Below are positions 1-8,787 of a DNA stretch of 64,000 nucleotides, one piece after another (position 1 is the stretch's first letter; each line of letters starts with the position of its first letter). The notes below the pieces were generated by a model. It was not told the DNA's origin and did no database searches. It worked only from the letters and a program-made list of their open reading frames with translations. Both the position numbers and the translations under genes were made by a program. Origin of the DNA: Streptacidiphilus jeojiense (GTDB lineage: Bacteria > Actinomycetota > Actinomycetes > Streptomycetales > Streptomycetaceae); NCBI RefSeq assembly GCF_000719095.1, contig NZ_JOEH01000008.1, positions 62,001 through 126,000 on the forward strand, read 5' to 3'.

Positions 1-398
1 TGTGCGGCGGCCACCGTGGTTCCGGTGAACCGCTCCTCCAGCACCGACGCGACCAGTGCGGCCACGTCCTCCCGCTCCAGGCCGGCCTCGCGCGCCCTGG
101 TCACCCACGCGTCCAGCTCCCCGCGCAGCGGCCCGTCGGCCGCCGCCTGGGGGCGGGCCAGCGAGCGCAGCACGAAGGTGCCCAGGCCCGGTCGCGGTTC
201 GACCAGGCCCTCCCGCTCCAGCTCCCGGTACGCCTTGAGGGTCGTGTTCGGGTTGACCGCGCAGGTCTCGGCGACCTCCTTGGCCGTCGGCAGCCGGTCG
301 CCCGGCAGCAGCACGCCCAGCCGCAGCGCCTGTCTGGTCTGCTGCACGATCTGCTGGTAGGCGGCGATCCCGCTCCGCCGGTCGATGCGGAACTCCAC
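1..398 (-). CDS. GntR-family transcriptional regulator, YtrA type (3' end outside the window)
   Basis: The minus-strand frame opens at a GTG (398) and begins VEFRIDRRSGIAAYQQIVQQ, then shows a winged-helix region with LPTAKEVAETCAVNPNTT and AYRELEREGLVEPRPGLGTF. This is the GntR DNA-binding domain, and the short tail that follows is typical of the YtrA subfamily. Such proteins repress small operons, often for ABC transporters, together with their own gene. A purine-rich stretch (GGTGG) precedes the GTG, and AT-rich DNA at 416-435 probably holds its promoter or operator. The frame runs off the window at base 1, so the C-terminus and the downstream operon partners are not visible. ATG codons at 407 and 412 lie in other frames. 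The family call is secure; the regulated target is unknown. Confidence 0.85.
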   Translation of the reverse strand, partial: MEFRIDRRSGIAAYQQIVQQTRQALRLGVLLPGDRLPTAKEVAETCAVNPNTTLKAYRELEREGLVEPRPGLGTFVLRSLARPQAAADGPLRGELDAWVTRAREAGLEREDVAALVASVLEERFTGTTVAAA

Positions 399-509
399 TC
401 GCTCATCACCACCCTTTAGCTACTCAGTTAGTGGAATGATGATGGAGGACAGGGCACAGCCCTGTCAAAGGATTCCTTCGAGCCGCTCAGTCGGCGGTCG
501 GCGGTCGGC

Positions 510-2660
510 TCAGTCGGCGGTCGGCGACGCACCGGCGGGCAGCTGCTGCTCCGCCCAGATGGTCTTGCCCAGCGCGGTCTGCCGGGTGCCCCAGCCCTGG
601 GTCAGCTGGGCGACCAGCAGCAGGCCGCGGCCGCCCTCGTCCAGGGTGCGGGCGCGGCGCAGGTGCGGGGCGGTGTTGCTGGCGTCGGAGACCTCGCAGA
701 TCAGCGTGCGGTCGCGGATCAGCCGCAGCTGCACCGGCCCCTGGCCGTAGCGGATGGCGTTGGTGACCAGCTCGCTGACGACCAGTTCGGTGACGAAGGC
801 CGCGTCGTCCAGGCCCCATCCGGCGAGCGTCGCCCCGGCCCACTTGCGGGCCTCGGCGACCTGCGCCGGGTCGTGCGCGACGTCCAGCGTCGCCACCTGG
901 CCGGCGCCCAGCAGCCGGGTGCGGGCGACCAGCAGCGCCGCGTCGTCGGCGGGGTGCTCGTCGAGCAGGCCGGTGAAGATGGTGTCGCAGGTGGCGTCCA
1001 GCGAGCGAGACGGAGCCGCCAGGGCGCGGCACATCAGCTCCACGCCGGCGTCCAGGTCGCGCCGACGCGACTCGACCAGCCCGTCGGTGTACAGCGCCAG
1101 CAGGCTTCCCTCGGGCAGGTCCAGCTCGGTGGCCTCGAAGGGCAGGCCGCCGACGCCCAGCGGCGGCCCGGGCGAGATCCGGACCACCTCGGCGGTGCCG
1201 CCGGGCCTCAGCAGCACCGGCGCCGGATGCCCGGCGCTGGCCACCGTGCAGCGGCCGGAGACCGGATCGTATACCGCGTACAGGCAGGTGGCGCCGGTCA
1301 CCGCGGTCCCGCTCTGCTCCTGGCCGCCGCCGGCCTCGGTCCACGGGGAGTCCTCCTCCGCGCCGAGGTGCGCCACCAGGTCGTCCAGGTGGACCAGCAG
1401 TTCGTCGGGGGGCAGGTCGACGTCGGCCAGCGTGCGCACGGCGGTGCGCAGCCGCCCCATGGTGGCCGAGGCGTTGATCCCGTGCCCGACCACGTCCCCG
1501 ACCACCAGCGCCACCCGGGTCCCGGACAGCGCGATCACGTCGAACCAGTCGCCGCCGACCCCGGCGCTGGCGTCGGCGGGCAGGTAGCGGGAGGTGACCT
1601 CCACCGCGGCCTGCGCCGGCAGCCCGGACGGCAGCAGATTGCGCTGCAGCGCCAGCGCCGTGGCGTGCTCGCGGGTGTACCGGCGGGCGTTGTCCACGCA
1701 CAGCGCGGCACGGGTCGCCAGCTCCTCGGCCAGCAGCACCTCCTCCGCGTCGAACGGGTCGTGCGACTCGCGGCGGATGAAGACCACCACGCCGAGGGTG
1801 AGTCCGCGGGCGCGCAGCGGGACGGCCAGGAACCAGCGCAGCTTGAACCGCCGCGCCGTGGCGGAGCGGACCTCGTCCTGGGCCAGCCAGCGCTCGTGGT
1901 CCGGCTCCCCCGGCCCGCTGAGCACCGGACGGCCGCCGGCCAGCGCCCGCGCCGCCGGGGCGAACGGCGGGTAGGTGTCGACCGTGCCCAGCTCGACGAC
2001 GGCCTCCGGGACCCCGGCGTCCACCGACTCGTGCGCGACCCGGCGCAGCGCCACCTGGCCCTGGACCGCGCCCGGAACCGGTTCCGCCCCTCTGAGCACG
2101 TCCTCCAGCAGGTCCACGGTGACGAAGTCGGCGAAGCGGGGCACCGCCAAACGGGCGAGCTCGACACCGGTCAGTTCCACGTCCAGCGAGGTGCCGAGGG
2201 AGGTGCCGGCCTCGTTGAGCAGGGCCAGCCGCTGCCGGGCCCAGTGCTGCTCGCTGCTGTCGAAGGCGGCGATGGCGACGGCGCAGACCGCCCCGGAGGG
2301 GTCGCGCACCGGCCACATCCAGCTGGTCCGCGCGTACTCCCGGGGCGCGGAGCGCAGCTTGATGACGGTCTCGTAGCTGACCGGGACGCCCGTCTCGACC
2401 ACTTGGCGCAGATGCTGCAGGTACCCCTCGGACGCCTCGTTCTCGGGCACCGAGGCGATGAAGGGAAGGCCCCTGACCTCCGCCTCGCCGACGCCGATGA
2501 TGTCGCCCGAGGCCTCGTTGACGCGCCAGTAGCGCAGCTGGGTGTCAAAGACCGTCATGGTGACCGGCGACTGGGCGAAGGCCCACTCCACGACCCTGCG
2601 GTCGGCGTCGTCCGCCTCACCCGCCCCGCGCGAACCGGCATCGGGCCTCTCGGCGTCCAT
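510..2660 (-). CDS. PAS-GAF-SpoIIE (PP2C) phosphatase with C-terminal HATPase domain
   Basis: This 716-residue multidomain regulator has a PAS domain (about 25-140, starting near VEWAFAQSPVTMTVFD), a GAF domain (about 145-330), a PP2C/SpoIIE phosphatase domain (about 345-570, with GVGGDWFDV, VVGDVVGHG and the late ALYTDGLVE) and a C-terminal anti-sigma-type HATPase domain (about 590-705, with ELVSELVTNAIRYG-like residues and EGGRGLLLV). In actinomycetes, proteins of this architecture dephosphorylate anti-anti-sigma factors and may also phosphorylate them, linking a signal sensed by PAS/GAF to an alternative sigma factor. No transmembrane segment is seen, so it should be cytosolic. No anti-anti-sigma gene lies beside it. 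The metal-binding aspartates of the phosphatase are present, so it looks active. Confidence 0.93.
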   Translation of the reverse strand: MDAERPDAGSRGAGEADDADRRVVEWAFAQSPVTMTVFDTQLRYWRVNEASGDIIGVGEAEVRGLPFIASVPENEASEGYLQHLRQVVETGVPVSYETVIKLRSAPREYARTSWMWPVRDPSGAVCAVAIAAFDSSEQHWARQRLALLNEAGTSLGTSLDVELTGVELARLAVPRFADFVTVDLLEDVLRGAEPVPGAVQGQVALRRVAHESVDAGVPEAVVELGTVDTYPPFAPAARALAGGRPVLSGPGEPDHERWLAQDEVRSATARRFKLRWFLAVPLRARGLTLGVVVFIRRESHDPFDAEEVLLAEELATRAALCVDNARRYTREHATALALQRNLLPSGLPAQAAVEVTSRYLPADASAGVGGDWFDVIALSGTRVALVVGDVVGHGINASATMGRLRTAVRTLADVDLPPDELLVHLDDLVAHLGAEEDSPWTEAGGGQEQSGTAVTGATCLYAVYDPVSGRCTVASAGHPAPVLLRPGGTAEVVRISPGPPLGVGGLPFEATELDLPEGSLLALYTDGLVESRRRDLDAGVELMCRALAAPSRSLDATCDTIFTGLLDEHPADDAALLVARTRLLGAGQVATLDVAHDPAQVAEARKWAGATLAGWGLDDAAFVTELVVSELVTNAIRYGQGPVQLRLIRDRTLICEVSDASNTAPHLRRARTLDEGGRGLLLVAQLTQGWGTRQTALGKTIWAEQQLPAGASPTAD

Positions 2661-2773
2661 CCCGGTTCACCAGCTCCTGTCGGCTCGCACCACCCCCTGT
2701 CAGGGTGGTGCACGGGCCGCACGTTATCAAGCCGGGCTCCGGGCGTCGCCCGGAACCGCGGGACGGCCCGGCC

Positions 2774-4063
2774 TCAGCCGAACAGCGACTTGCCCCACCA
2801 GTCGCCGGAGGCGGTCAGACCCGGCGGGACGGCGAACAGCGCGCTGCTGGTGTGCCGGATGTACTCGTTGAGGTTGTCCTGCTGGCCCAGCCGGGTCTGG
2901 ATCGGCACGAACTGCTTGCGCGGGTCCTTCTGGTAGGCGATGAAGAACAGGCCGGCGTCCAGCAGTCCGGTGGTCGAGTCGATGCCGTCGGTGTAGGAGT
3001 AGCCGCGCCGCAGGATCTTCTGGCCGTTGTTGGTCTCCGGGGCGGCCAGCCGGATGTGGGCGTTGAGCGGGATCACCGGCTGGCCCTGCGGGTCCTTGGC
3101 GGTCAGGTCCGGGGTGTCGAACTCGTCCTTGCCGCCCAGCGGCGCGCCGCTGGTCTTGTAGCGGCCGAACACGTTCTCCTGGTCGGTGAGGTAGTCGGTG
3201 TCCCAGGACTCGACCAGCATCCGGATCCGCCGGGCCACCAGGTAGCTGCCGCCCTTCATCCAGCTCTGGTCGGTCTCCTCGCCGACCCAGACGTAGTCGT
3301 CCAGGTCGGGCGTGCTCTGCGCCTTGATGTTGCGGGTGCCGTCCTTGAAGCCCATCAGGTTGCGCTCGGTCTGCTGCTCGGTGGAGGTGGACGAGGTGCG
3401 GCCGAAGCCGAGCTGGGACCACTTCATGACGGCGGTGCCGCGCGCCAGCCGGGCGAAGTTGCGGATCACGTGGAAGGCCACGGTGGGGTCGTCGGCGCAG
3501 GCCTGCACGCACAGGTCGCCGCCGCTGCGGGTCGGGTCGATCGAGCCGTCGCCGGGCAGGGTGGGCAGGTCGGCCAGCGCGGCGGGCCGGAACTTGGCCA
3601 GGCCGAAGCGGTCGTCGAAGAAGCTCGGCCCGAAGCCTACGGTCACCGTCAGGTTGGCCGCGCCCAGCCCGTACGCCTCGCCGGTGTCGATCGGCGGCGC
3701 GGAGGGGGTGTTCTCGACCGGACCGATCAGCAGGCCCTTGGACATCTGCGCGGCGGCCGCGGCCCAGGTGCCGAGCATCACCTGCACCGCCTGCGCGTCG
3801 GTGCTTGTGATGTCGAAGGCGGCAAAGGCGAGCCGGTCCTGGGCGGGGGTGGCTATGCCGGCCTGGTGCGCGCCGAAGAACGGCACCTGGTCCGAGGCCG
3901 CCTTGGCCGCGGTGGCCTTGGCCTTGGTGGCGTCCGAGCCGGCGGACGGGGAGTCGGTCGCGTGCGCGATGCCGAAACCGACCCCTCCGGCCGCCACTGC
4001 GCCCGCGGCGGTGAGCGCGCCGCCGAGCAGGTTCCGTCGGCTGGTCACTGGCTTCTCACTCAT
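2774..4063 (-). CDS. efeB: EfeB-type deferrochelatase / DyP peroxidase, Tat-exported
   Basis: This 429-residue DyP-family heme peroxidase acts in ferrous iron or heme-iron acquisition. The N-terminus has a twin-arginine signal (TSRRNLLGGAL, residues 7-17) and a hydrophobic stretch to about residue 35, so it should be exported folded. The DyP catalytic motif appears as GFKDG (238-242), and the proximal heme-ligand histidine is in NAHIR (His336). It is the last gene of an efeU-efeO-efeB run, 111 bp after efeO, with no iron box in that gap, so it is probably co-transcribed from the upstream iron-regulated promoters. Length and motifs match intact family members, unlike the second copy near 54 kb. 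Confidence 0.93.
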   Translation of the reverse strand: MSEKPVTSRRNLLGGALTAAGAVAAGGVGFGIAHATDSPSAGSDATKAKATAAKAASDQVPFFGAHQAGIATPAQDRLAFAAFDITSTDAQAVQVMLGTWAAAAAQMSKGLLIGPVENTPSAPPIDTGEAYGLGAANLTVTVGFGPSFFDDRFGLAKFRPAALADLPTLPGDGSIDPTRSGGDLCVQACADDPTVAFHVIRNFARLARGTAVMKWSQLGFGRTSSTSTEQQTERNLMGFKDGTRNIKAQSTPDLDDYVWVGEETDQSWMKGGSYLVARRIRMLVESWDTDYLTDQENVFGRYKTSGAPLGGKDEFDTPDLTAKDPQGQPVIPLNAHIRLAAPETNNGQKILRRGYSYTDGIDSTTGLLDAGLFFIAYQKDPRKQFVPIQTRLGQQDNLNEYIRHTSSALFAVPPGLTASGDWWGKSLFG

Positions 4064-4174
4064 CGGTTCACCCTCGGCGGCGTTCTCTGTGTCCGGTGTC
4101 GGTGTCTGGCTCTGCTGGGACTGTGCTGCGTACTGCGATGCTGCCTGCTGCGCTGCTTCGGTGTTGACGCCGGA

Positions 4175-5401
4175 TCAGCTGCTGGCGACCTTGCTGGCCA
4201 CCTGCGACAGCGGCTCCTGCACGGCCTTCACCGCGGCCGCCAGCTTCTGCTTGTCGGCGTTGGTCAGTGCCGTGTAGAGCTGGAAGCCGGAGGCGTTGGC
4301 GCCGGTGCGGTAGGTGTCCACCAGCTTGTCCAGCGCGGTGAAGGCGCTGGAGATGGAGGTGGTCAGCGCCGGGTCGATCTTCGACAGCGCGGGCTGCAGC
4401 GAGGCGAAGGCCTGCTCGGCGCCCTCGTCGTTGGCCTGGAAGTCCAGCAGGTCGATGTGCGAGTAGCGCTCCTCCTCGCCGGTGATCTTGCTGCTGGCGA
4501 CCTCGTCCAGCAGCTCCTGGGCGCCGTTGGCCAGCTCGAAGGGCTTGTAGCTGAGGCCGGTGGTCAGCGTCTGGAGCTTCTTGACGTTGGCGACCAGGCC
4601 GTCGGCGTAGCTGCTGAGACCCTTCAGGCTCTTGGTCTGGAACAGCCCCTGCTCGATCCGGTGGAAGCCCTCCCACTGCGCGGCGGGGACGTCGCCGGTG
4701 CGGGCGTCGATGTCGGCGTCCAGGTTGTCCTTGCCGACGGTGAAGGACTCGGCGACCGGCTCGATCTTCTCGTAGTACGGACGGGCCTTCATGTACGCCT
4801 GCTGAGCCGCCGCCAGATCGGTGCCCTGGAGCGCCTTCTGCAGCGCCTCGCTGCTCTGCACCAGGTAGCCGACCTGGTTGGTGACGTAGGCCGCGTACTC
4901 CTTGGTGCCCTGGGCCAGCAGGGCGTCCACGCTGCCGTCGCCGGAGGTGGCGGCCTTGCCGGTGACGGTCAGGGTGGTGTTCTCGTTCGCGGCGCCGGGG
5001 CAGTAGAGGGTGTAGCTGCCGGCGTCCACGCTGACCGCGAAGGTGCCGGAGAAGCCGGGCGGCAGGTTCTCCTTCTCGCCCACGATCCGCTGGCCGCTGA
5101 GGAGTTCGACCTCGCTGACGGCGGCGGCGTCCTTGTTGCTGATGGAGAAGGTGATCGCGCCGGCCGCGAAGGCCTTCTGGTTCACCGAGCAGCCGTCCGC
5201 CGCGGTGATGGTGACGTCCGCCTTGTGCGGGTCGACGGCGGCCGTGGCGGAGGCCGAGCCGGCGGGGGACGCGGCGTCAGCGGACTTGCTGCCGCTGGAG
5301 CTGCCGCAGGCGGTGAGTCCGCCCGCGAGCGCGAGCACGGTGACGGTCGTGGCGGCGGCGGCCGTTCCGCGTCGGCGGTTCACGGCGGAGAAAAGGGACA
5401 A
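4175..5401 (-). CDS. efeO: EfeO iron-uptake lipoprotein (cupredoxin plus M75 imelysin-like domain)
   Basis: EfeO is the extracytoplasmic component of the EfeUOB ferrous iron importer. The product has a lipoprotein signal peptide with the lipobox LTAC near residue 32, a cupredoxin-like domain (about 55-160) and an M75 imelysin-like domain carrying the HxxE-type metal site (REE/HIDLLDFQ region) to the C-terminus. I chose the TTG at 5401 because AGGAG lies 6 nt upstream. The frame stays open to a GTG at 5458 that has no ribosome binding site, and the GTG before NRRRG lies too far from AGGAG. An iron box sits about 65 bp upstream, overlapping the efeU stop codon, so efeO has its own iron-controlled promoter as well as read-through from efeU. 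Confidence 0.9.
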   Translation of the reverse strand: MSLFSAVNRRRGTAAAATTVTVLALAGGLTACGSSSGSKSADAASPAGSASATAAVDPHKADVTITAADGCSVNQKAFAAGAITFSISNKDAAAVSEVELLSGQRIVGEKENLPPGFSGTFAVSVDAGSYTLYCPGAANENTTLTVTGKAATSGDGSVDALLAQGTKEYAAYVTNQVGYLVQSSEALQKALQGTDLAAAQQAYMKARPYYEKIEPVAESFTVGKDNLDADIDARTGDVPAAQWEGFHRIEQGLFQTKSLKGLSSYADGLVANVKKLQTLTTGLSYKPFELANGAQELLDEVASSKITGEEERYSHIDLLDFQANDEGAEQAFASLQPALSKIDPALTTSISSAFTALDKLVDTYRTGANASGFQLYTALTNADKQKLAAAVKAVQEPLSQVASKVASS

Positions 5402-5464
5402 CTCAGGCTCCTGGCAGGGAAACTGGCATGGACGGCTGGGACGCGAGGAACCCCGCACGGATAT

Positions 5465-5483
5465 TTAGGTTAGCCTAACCTAT
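5465..5483 (-). promoter_or_regulatory. Iron box (DmdR/IdeR-type operator) upstream of efeO
   Basis: The 19-bp site TTAGGTTAGCCTAACCTAT matches the actinobacterial DtxR/IdeR/DmdR consensus (TWAGGTWAGSCTWACCTWA) at 18 of 19 positions and is almost perfectly palindromic. It overlaps the stop codon of efeU, so under iron-replete conditions it should repress a promoter internal to the operon. Confidence 0.9.
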
Positions 5484-7138
5484 CCGACTGTGGGGAGGGG
5501 GGCGGGGGTCTGTACCGAGGCCGCCTCCCGCTGCTGCCGCGCGGCGGCCGCCGTCAGGCCCGCGCCGGCCAGCGCCACTACGGCGACGATGGCGGCCAGC
5601 CAGAGGTCGGTGAGCCGGTCCGAGCGGTCGGTCCGCTGCTGCAGGTCGTGCCGGGCCGCAGCGGCGGCCGCGGCCACTGTTGCCTCCGGGAAGGCCTGCT
5701 TGCCACTGGCCACCGGACTGTCCAGCGGCACCGCGCCGACCTGGGTGCCGACCAGGGTCGCCCGGACCGTCTCGGTCCAGTTCAGGTCGAGCACCCGGCC
5801 GGTTCCCGGCTCCACCCAGACCGTCAGTTCGTCGGTGTCGGCGTACTGGACCCGCACCGAGCCGCTCGCGGCCGAGGCGCCCTGCGGGACCACCCCGAGC
5901 GGCAACCGGCCCCCGTTCGACGCGGCGGCCTGCTCGAAGGTGAGCGTGGCCGGCCGCCCGGCGGCCGCGGTGCCGGGGTGGGTGCCGGTGTAGACGTCGA
6001 CGGACACCCCGTCACGCTGCGCCGAGCCGGTGCGGTGCAAGGTCAGCGTCGTCGACGACTGCACGGAGCCGGTGCCGCCCACCGCCGCGGCCGGGCTGAC
6101 CGGGGTGGTGCGCACGGTCGCGGTCGCCCCGCGCGTACCGGTGAGGCCGGCGGTCAGCGCCCCGGCCGCGGTCACCGGATTGCGGACCGGGTGGCCCGGC
6201 AGCGTGACGGCCAGGGCGGCCACGGCGACCAGCGCGGCGCCGGCCACCGCCGACCAGACCCGCAGCATGGTACGGCGCGAGACCGGACGGCTGGGCGGCC
6301 AGGCCACGTACAGCCCGACCGGCACCAGGTAGGCGAGCCAGCCGGCCACCTCGACCACCACCGGATGCTGCTGGATGCCGAGCATCCCGGTCAGCAGCGC
6401 GGACTGCACCGAGCCGGGCTGCACCAGCCAGGTCAGGTCCACCGTGGTGCCCTGACCCGCGTTCAGCCATCCGGCCTCGTGCGCGGTGTGCAGGGCGTTG
6501 ACCACCAGCCCCGCCGCGACCAGGACCAGCACCAGGCCGGTGGCCCGGAAGAACTTCGACAGGTTGAGCCGGACGCCGCCCCGGTAGATCAGCCAGCCGA
6601 GCACCACGGCCACGGCTATGCCGGCCAGTGCGCCGCCCGCCGCGTCGGCGGTGTTGCCGCTCTCGTTGAACGCGGCGAGCAGGAAGACCACCGTCTCGAA
6701 GCCCTCGCGCAGCACCGCGAGGAAGGCCATCAGCACCATCGCCCGACCGGCCCGGCTGCCGCCGTCCCCGATCGCGGCTGCGGCCAGACCCTCCAGATCG
6801 GCCTTCAGCTCCCGGGAGTGACGCCGCATCCAGACGACCATGTAGGTCACCATGCCGACGGCCAGCACCCCGACCACCGTCTCCAGCCCCTCCTGCTGCT
6901 TCTGCGGCAGGTTGGAGGAGACCACCTTCAGGGCGATGCCGACCCCGAGGCAGAGCAGCACGGCCGCGCCGACCCCGCCGTAGACCCAGCGCAGCAGGTC
7001 GCGCCGGCCCTGCTGCTTGAGGAAGGCGGCGATGATGCCGACGATGAGGGCCGCCTCCAGGCCCTCGCGCAGGCCGATCACAAACGTAGGCAGCATCTGA
7101 CCGACCAGCTCCGTCCGACGAGGGGAGTCCGACTCCAT
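5480..7138 (-). CDS. efeU: EfeU/FTR1-family iron permease with extracytoplasmic C-terminal domain
   Basis: The N-terminal half is an FTR1-type permease with the two paired motifs REGLE (in IGLREGLEAALIVG) and REGFE, spread over about seven membrane helices. It should carry iron across the cytoplasmic membrane with EfeO and EfeB. After residue 300 the protein continues with another helix, an extracytoplasmic domain containing VEPGTGRVLDL (DUF3068-like in appearance, uncertain) and a last helix near 520-540. Plain EfeU is about 270-300 residues, so this one is long. The start is uncertain: ATG 7138 directly abuts the iron box, ATG 7096 begins the conserved MLPTFVIGLREGLE, and the GTG at 7150 lies inside the operator. 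Confidence 0.88.
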   Translation of the reverse strand: MESDSPRRTELVGQMLPTFVIGLREGLEAALIVGIIAAFLKQQGRRDLLRWVYGGVGAAVLLCLGVGIALKVVSSNLPQKQQEGLETVVGVLAVGMVTYMVVWMRRHSRELKADLEGLAAAAIGDGGSRAGRAMVLMAFLAVLREGFETVVFLLAAFNESGNTADAAGGALAGIAVAVVLGWLIYRGGVRLNLSKFFRATGLVLVLVAAGLVVNALHTAHEAGWLNAGQGTTVDLTWLVQPGSVQSALLTGMLGIQQHPVVVEVAGWLAYLVPVGLYVAWPPSRPVSRRTMLRVWSAVAGAALVAVAALAVTLPGHPVRNPVTAAGALTAGLTGTRGATATVRTTPVSPAAAVGGTGSVQSSTTLTLHRTGSAQRDGVSVDVYTGTHPGTAAAGRPATLTFEQAAASNGGRLPLGVVPQGASAASGSVRVQYADTDELTVWVEPGTGRVLDLNWTETVRATLVGTQVGAVPLDSPVASGKQAFPEATVAAAAAAARHDLQQRTDRSDRLTDLWLAAIVAVVALAGAGLTAAAARQQREAASVQTPAPLPTVG

Positions 7139-7156
7139 TAGGTTAGGCACACCTTA
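7138..7156 (-). promoter_or_regulatory. Iron box (DmdR/IdeR-type operator) upstream of efeU
   Basis: TTAGGTTAGGCACACCTTA fits the DmdR consensus at 17 of 19 positions. It sits directly upstream of the efeU coding region and should make transcription of efeUOB depend on iron starvation. Confidence 0.87.
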
Positions 7157-7254
7157 GCTTGCCCGCCAGACCCCTCCCCCGGCCGACCCCTCCCAGCCGT
7201 CCCGCCCCGGCCCTCCCCGGCCTTCCGCCGAGTCGGCGCTGCGGTGACGGGCCC

Positions 7255-7731
7255 TCAGGGCCGGTGGGCCGCCGCGATCCGCTGCCGGAACGGTCGGCGC
7301 CCCACCGCCTCCGCCACCTCGGTCAGCAGCTCCGCCAGCGGCATCGAGAGCTCCGTGTCCAGCTCCGCCATGGCCGCCACCGTGGCGTCCCACTCCGCCT
7401 GGATCTGCGGCAGCAGCGCCCGGGCCTTCGGGGTGAGCCTGATCAGCCGGCGGCGCGCGTCCTGCGGGTCGGGGCTGTGGGTGACCAGGCCGGCCCGGGC
7501 CATCTGCGCCGCAGTCTGGCTGGCGGCGGAGTGGGTGACGCCCACCGCCGCCGCCAGCTCGCGGACCGCGAGCTGGCCCTCGGCCAGCAGCGCCCGGACG
7601 ACCGGGGAGAAGCGCGGCCGGTACTCCGTCAGGCCCTGCTCCTCGTAGACCTTGGCCACGTCCCCGTCCAGCAGTTCGAGCACATGACGGAGCAGGGTAC
7701 CGACGGCGACCGGGTCCGGGAGGTTCCTCAT
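7255..7731 (-). CDS. MarR-family transcriptional regulator
   Basis: This 158-residue winged-helix repressor shows the MarR core: LAVRELAAAVGVTHSAASQT as recognition helix, then ARAGLVTHSPDPQDARRRLI as wing. It is divergent from the iminopeptidase at 7777, and a perfect 9+9 inverted repeat occupies the shared 45-bp promoter region. It most likely represses itself and that hydrolase. The ligand is unknown. Confidence 0.92.
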   Translation of the reverse strand: MRNLPDPVAVGTLLRHVLELLDGDVAKVYEEQGLTEYRPRFSPVVRALLAEGQLAVRELAAAVGVTHSAASQTAAQMARAGLVTHSPDPQDARRRLIRLTPKARALLPQIQAEWDATVAAMAELDTELSMPLAELLTEVAEAVGRRPFRQRIAAAHRP

Positions 7732-7738
7732 GGCGTTA

Positions 7739-7758
7739 ATCTAACAGCACTGTTAGAT
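7739..7758. promoter_or_regulatory. Perfect inverted repeat, putative operator of the adjacent MarR protein
   Basis: ATCTAACAG and CTGTTAGAT are exact complements separated by CA. The site lies between the divergent marR start (7731) and the iminopeptidase start (7777), immediately before the AGGAGGGG ribosome binding site of the latter. Position and symmetry are those of a MarR operator; binding by this protein is inferred. Confidence 0.85.
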
Positions 7759-7776
7759 ATCAGGAGGGGACGTCCC

Positions 7777-8736
7777 ATGGCCGAGCTCTATCCACCCGTC
7801 GAGCCGTACGACCACGGCATGCTCGACGTCGGCGACGGCAACCGGGTGTACTGGGAGACCTGCGGGAATCCCGCGGGCAAGCCCGCCCTGGTGCTGCACG
7901 GCGGACCGGGCTCCGGCGCGGGGCCGTTCTGGCGCCGGCTGTTCGACCCGGCGGCCTACCGCATCGTCCTGCTGGACCAGCGCGGCTGCGGACGCAGCAC
8001 CCCGGACGCCGCCGATCCGCAGACCTCGCTCGCCGCCAACACCACCGGGCACCTGCTGGCCGACATCGAGCAGCTGCGGCAGCACCTCGGCATCGACGCC
8101 TGGCTGGTTCTCGGCGGCTCCTGGGGCGTGACCCTCGCCCTGGCCTACGCCGAGCAGCACCCCGGACGCGTCAGCGAACTGGTGCTCTTCAGCGTCACCA
8201 ACACCACCCGCCGCGAAGTCGAGTGGGTGACCCGGGAGATGGGACGGGTCTTCCCCGAAGGGTGGGCCCAGTTCCGCGACACCGTACCGGCCGAGCAGCG
8301 GGACGGCAGCCTGGTGCAGGCCTACGCCCGGATGCTCGCCTCCCCCGACCCGGCGGTGCGCGAGCGGGCGGCCCGGGAGTGGTGCCGCTGGGAGGACGTG
8401 CATGTGTCCACCCACCCGGGCCACCGGCCCGACCCCCGCTACCAGGACCCGCGCTTCCGCATGCGCTTCGCCCGCCTGGTCACCCACTACTGGCGGCACG
8501 CCGCCTTCCTGGAGGACGGCGCGCTGCTGCGCGACGCCGGGAAGCTGGCGGGCATCCCCGGCGTGATGGTCCACGGCCGCCTGGACATCAGCGGCCCCCC
8601 GGACGTCGCCTGGCACCTGGCCCAGGCCTGGCCGGACGCCGAACTCGTCCTCGTCGACGCGGAGGGACACGGACTGTCGACGGACACCACCGCGGCCGTG
8701 CTCGCCGCCACCGACCGCTTCCGCCCGCCGACCTGA
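7777..8736 (+). CDS. pip: Proline iminopeptidase (alpha/beta hydrolase, peptidase S33)
   Basis: This 319-residue protein opens with the family signature YPPVEPYDHGMLDV and carries the oxyanion/HGGPG motif (LVLHGGPGSGAG), the nucleophile elbow GGSWG (Ser near residue 112), the catalytic Asp in MVHGRLDISGP and the His in EGHGLS. The enzyme removes N-terminal proline from small peptides in the cytoplasm. AGGAGGGG upstream of ATG 7777 fixes the start. The gene is divergent from a MarR regulator with a shared operator, so it is probably induced by an unknown small molecule. Confidence 0.93.
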   Translation: MAELYPPVEPYDHGMLDVGDGNRVYWETCGNPAGKPALVLHGGPGSGAGPFWRRLFDPAAYRIVLLDQRGCGRSTPDAADPQTSLAANTTGHLLADIEQLRQHLGIDAWLVLGGSWGVTLALAYAEQHPGRVSELVLFSVTNTTRREVEWVTREMGRVFPEGWAQFRDTVPAEQRDGSLVQAYARMLASPDPAVRERAAREWCRWEDVHVSTHPGHRPDPRYQDPRFRMRFARLVTHYWRHAAFLEDGALLRDAGKLAGIPGVMVHGRLDISGPPDVAWHLAQAWPDAELVLVDAEGHGLSTDTTAAVLAATDRFRPPT

Positions 8737-8787
8737 GCCGGGGCCGCGCGGGTCCGATCGGAACCGTCCGCGCGGCGCGCCGGTCGC

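Noticed and set aside
663..2936. Very long plus-strand frame (757 codons) antisense to the phosphatase gene
   Set aside because: A GC-rich shadow frame: dominated by Gly, Val, Arg, Gln and His with no domain. The minus-strand frame encodes a complete PAS-GAF-SpoIIE protein.
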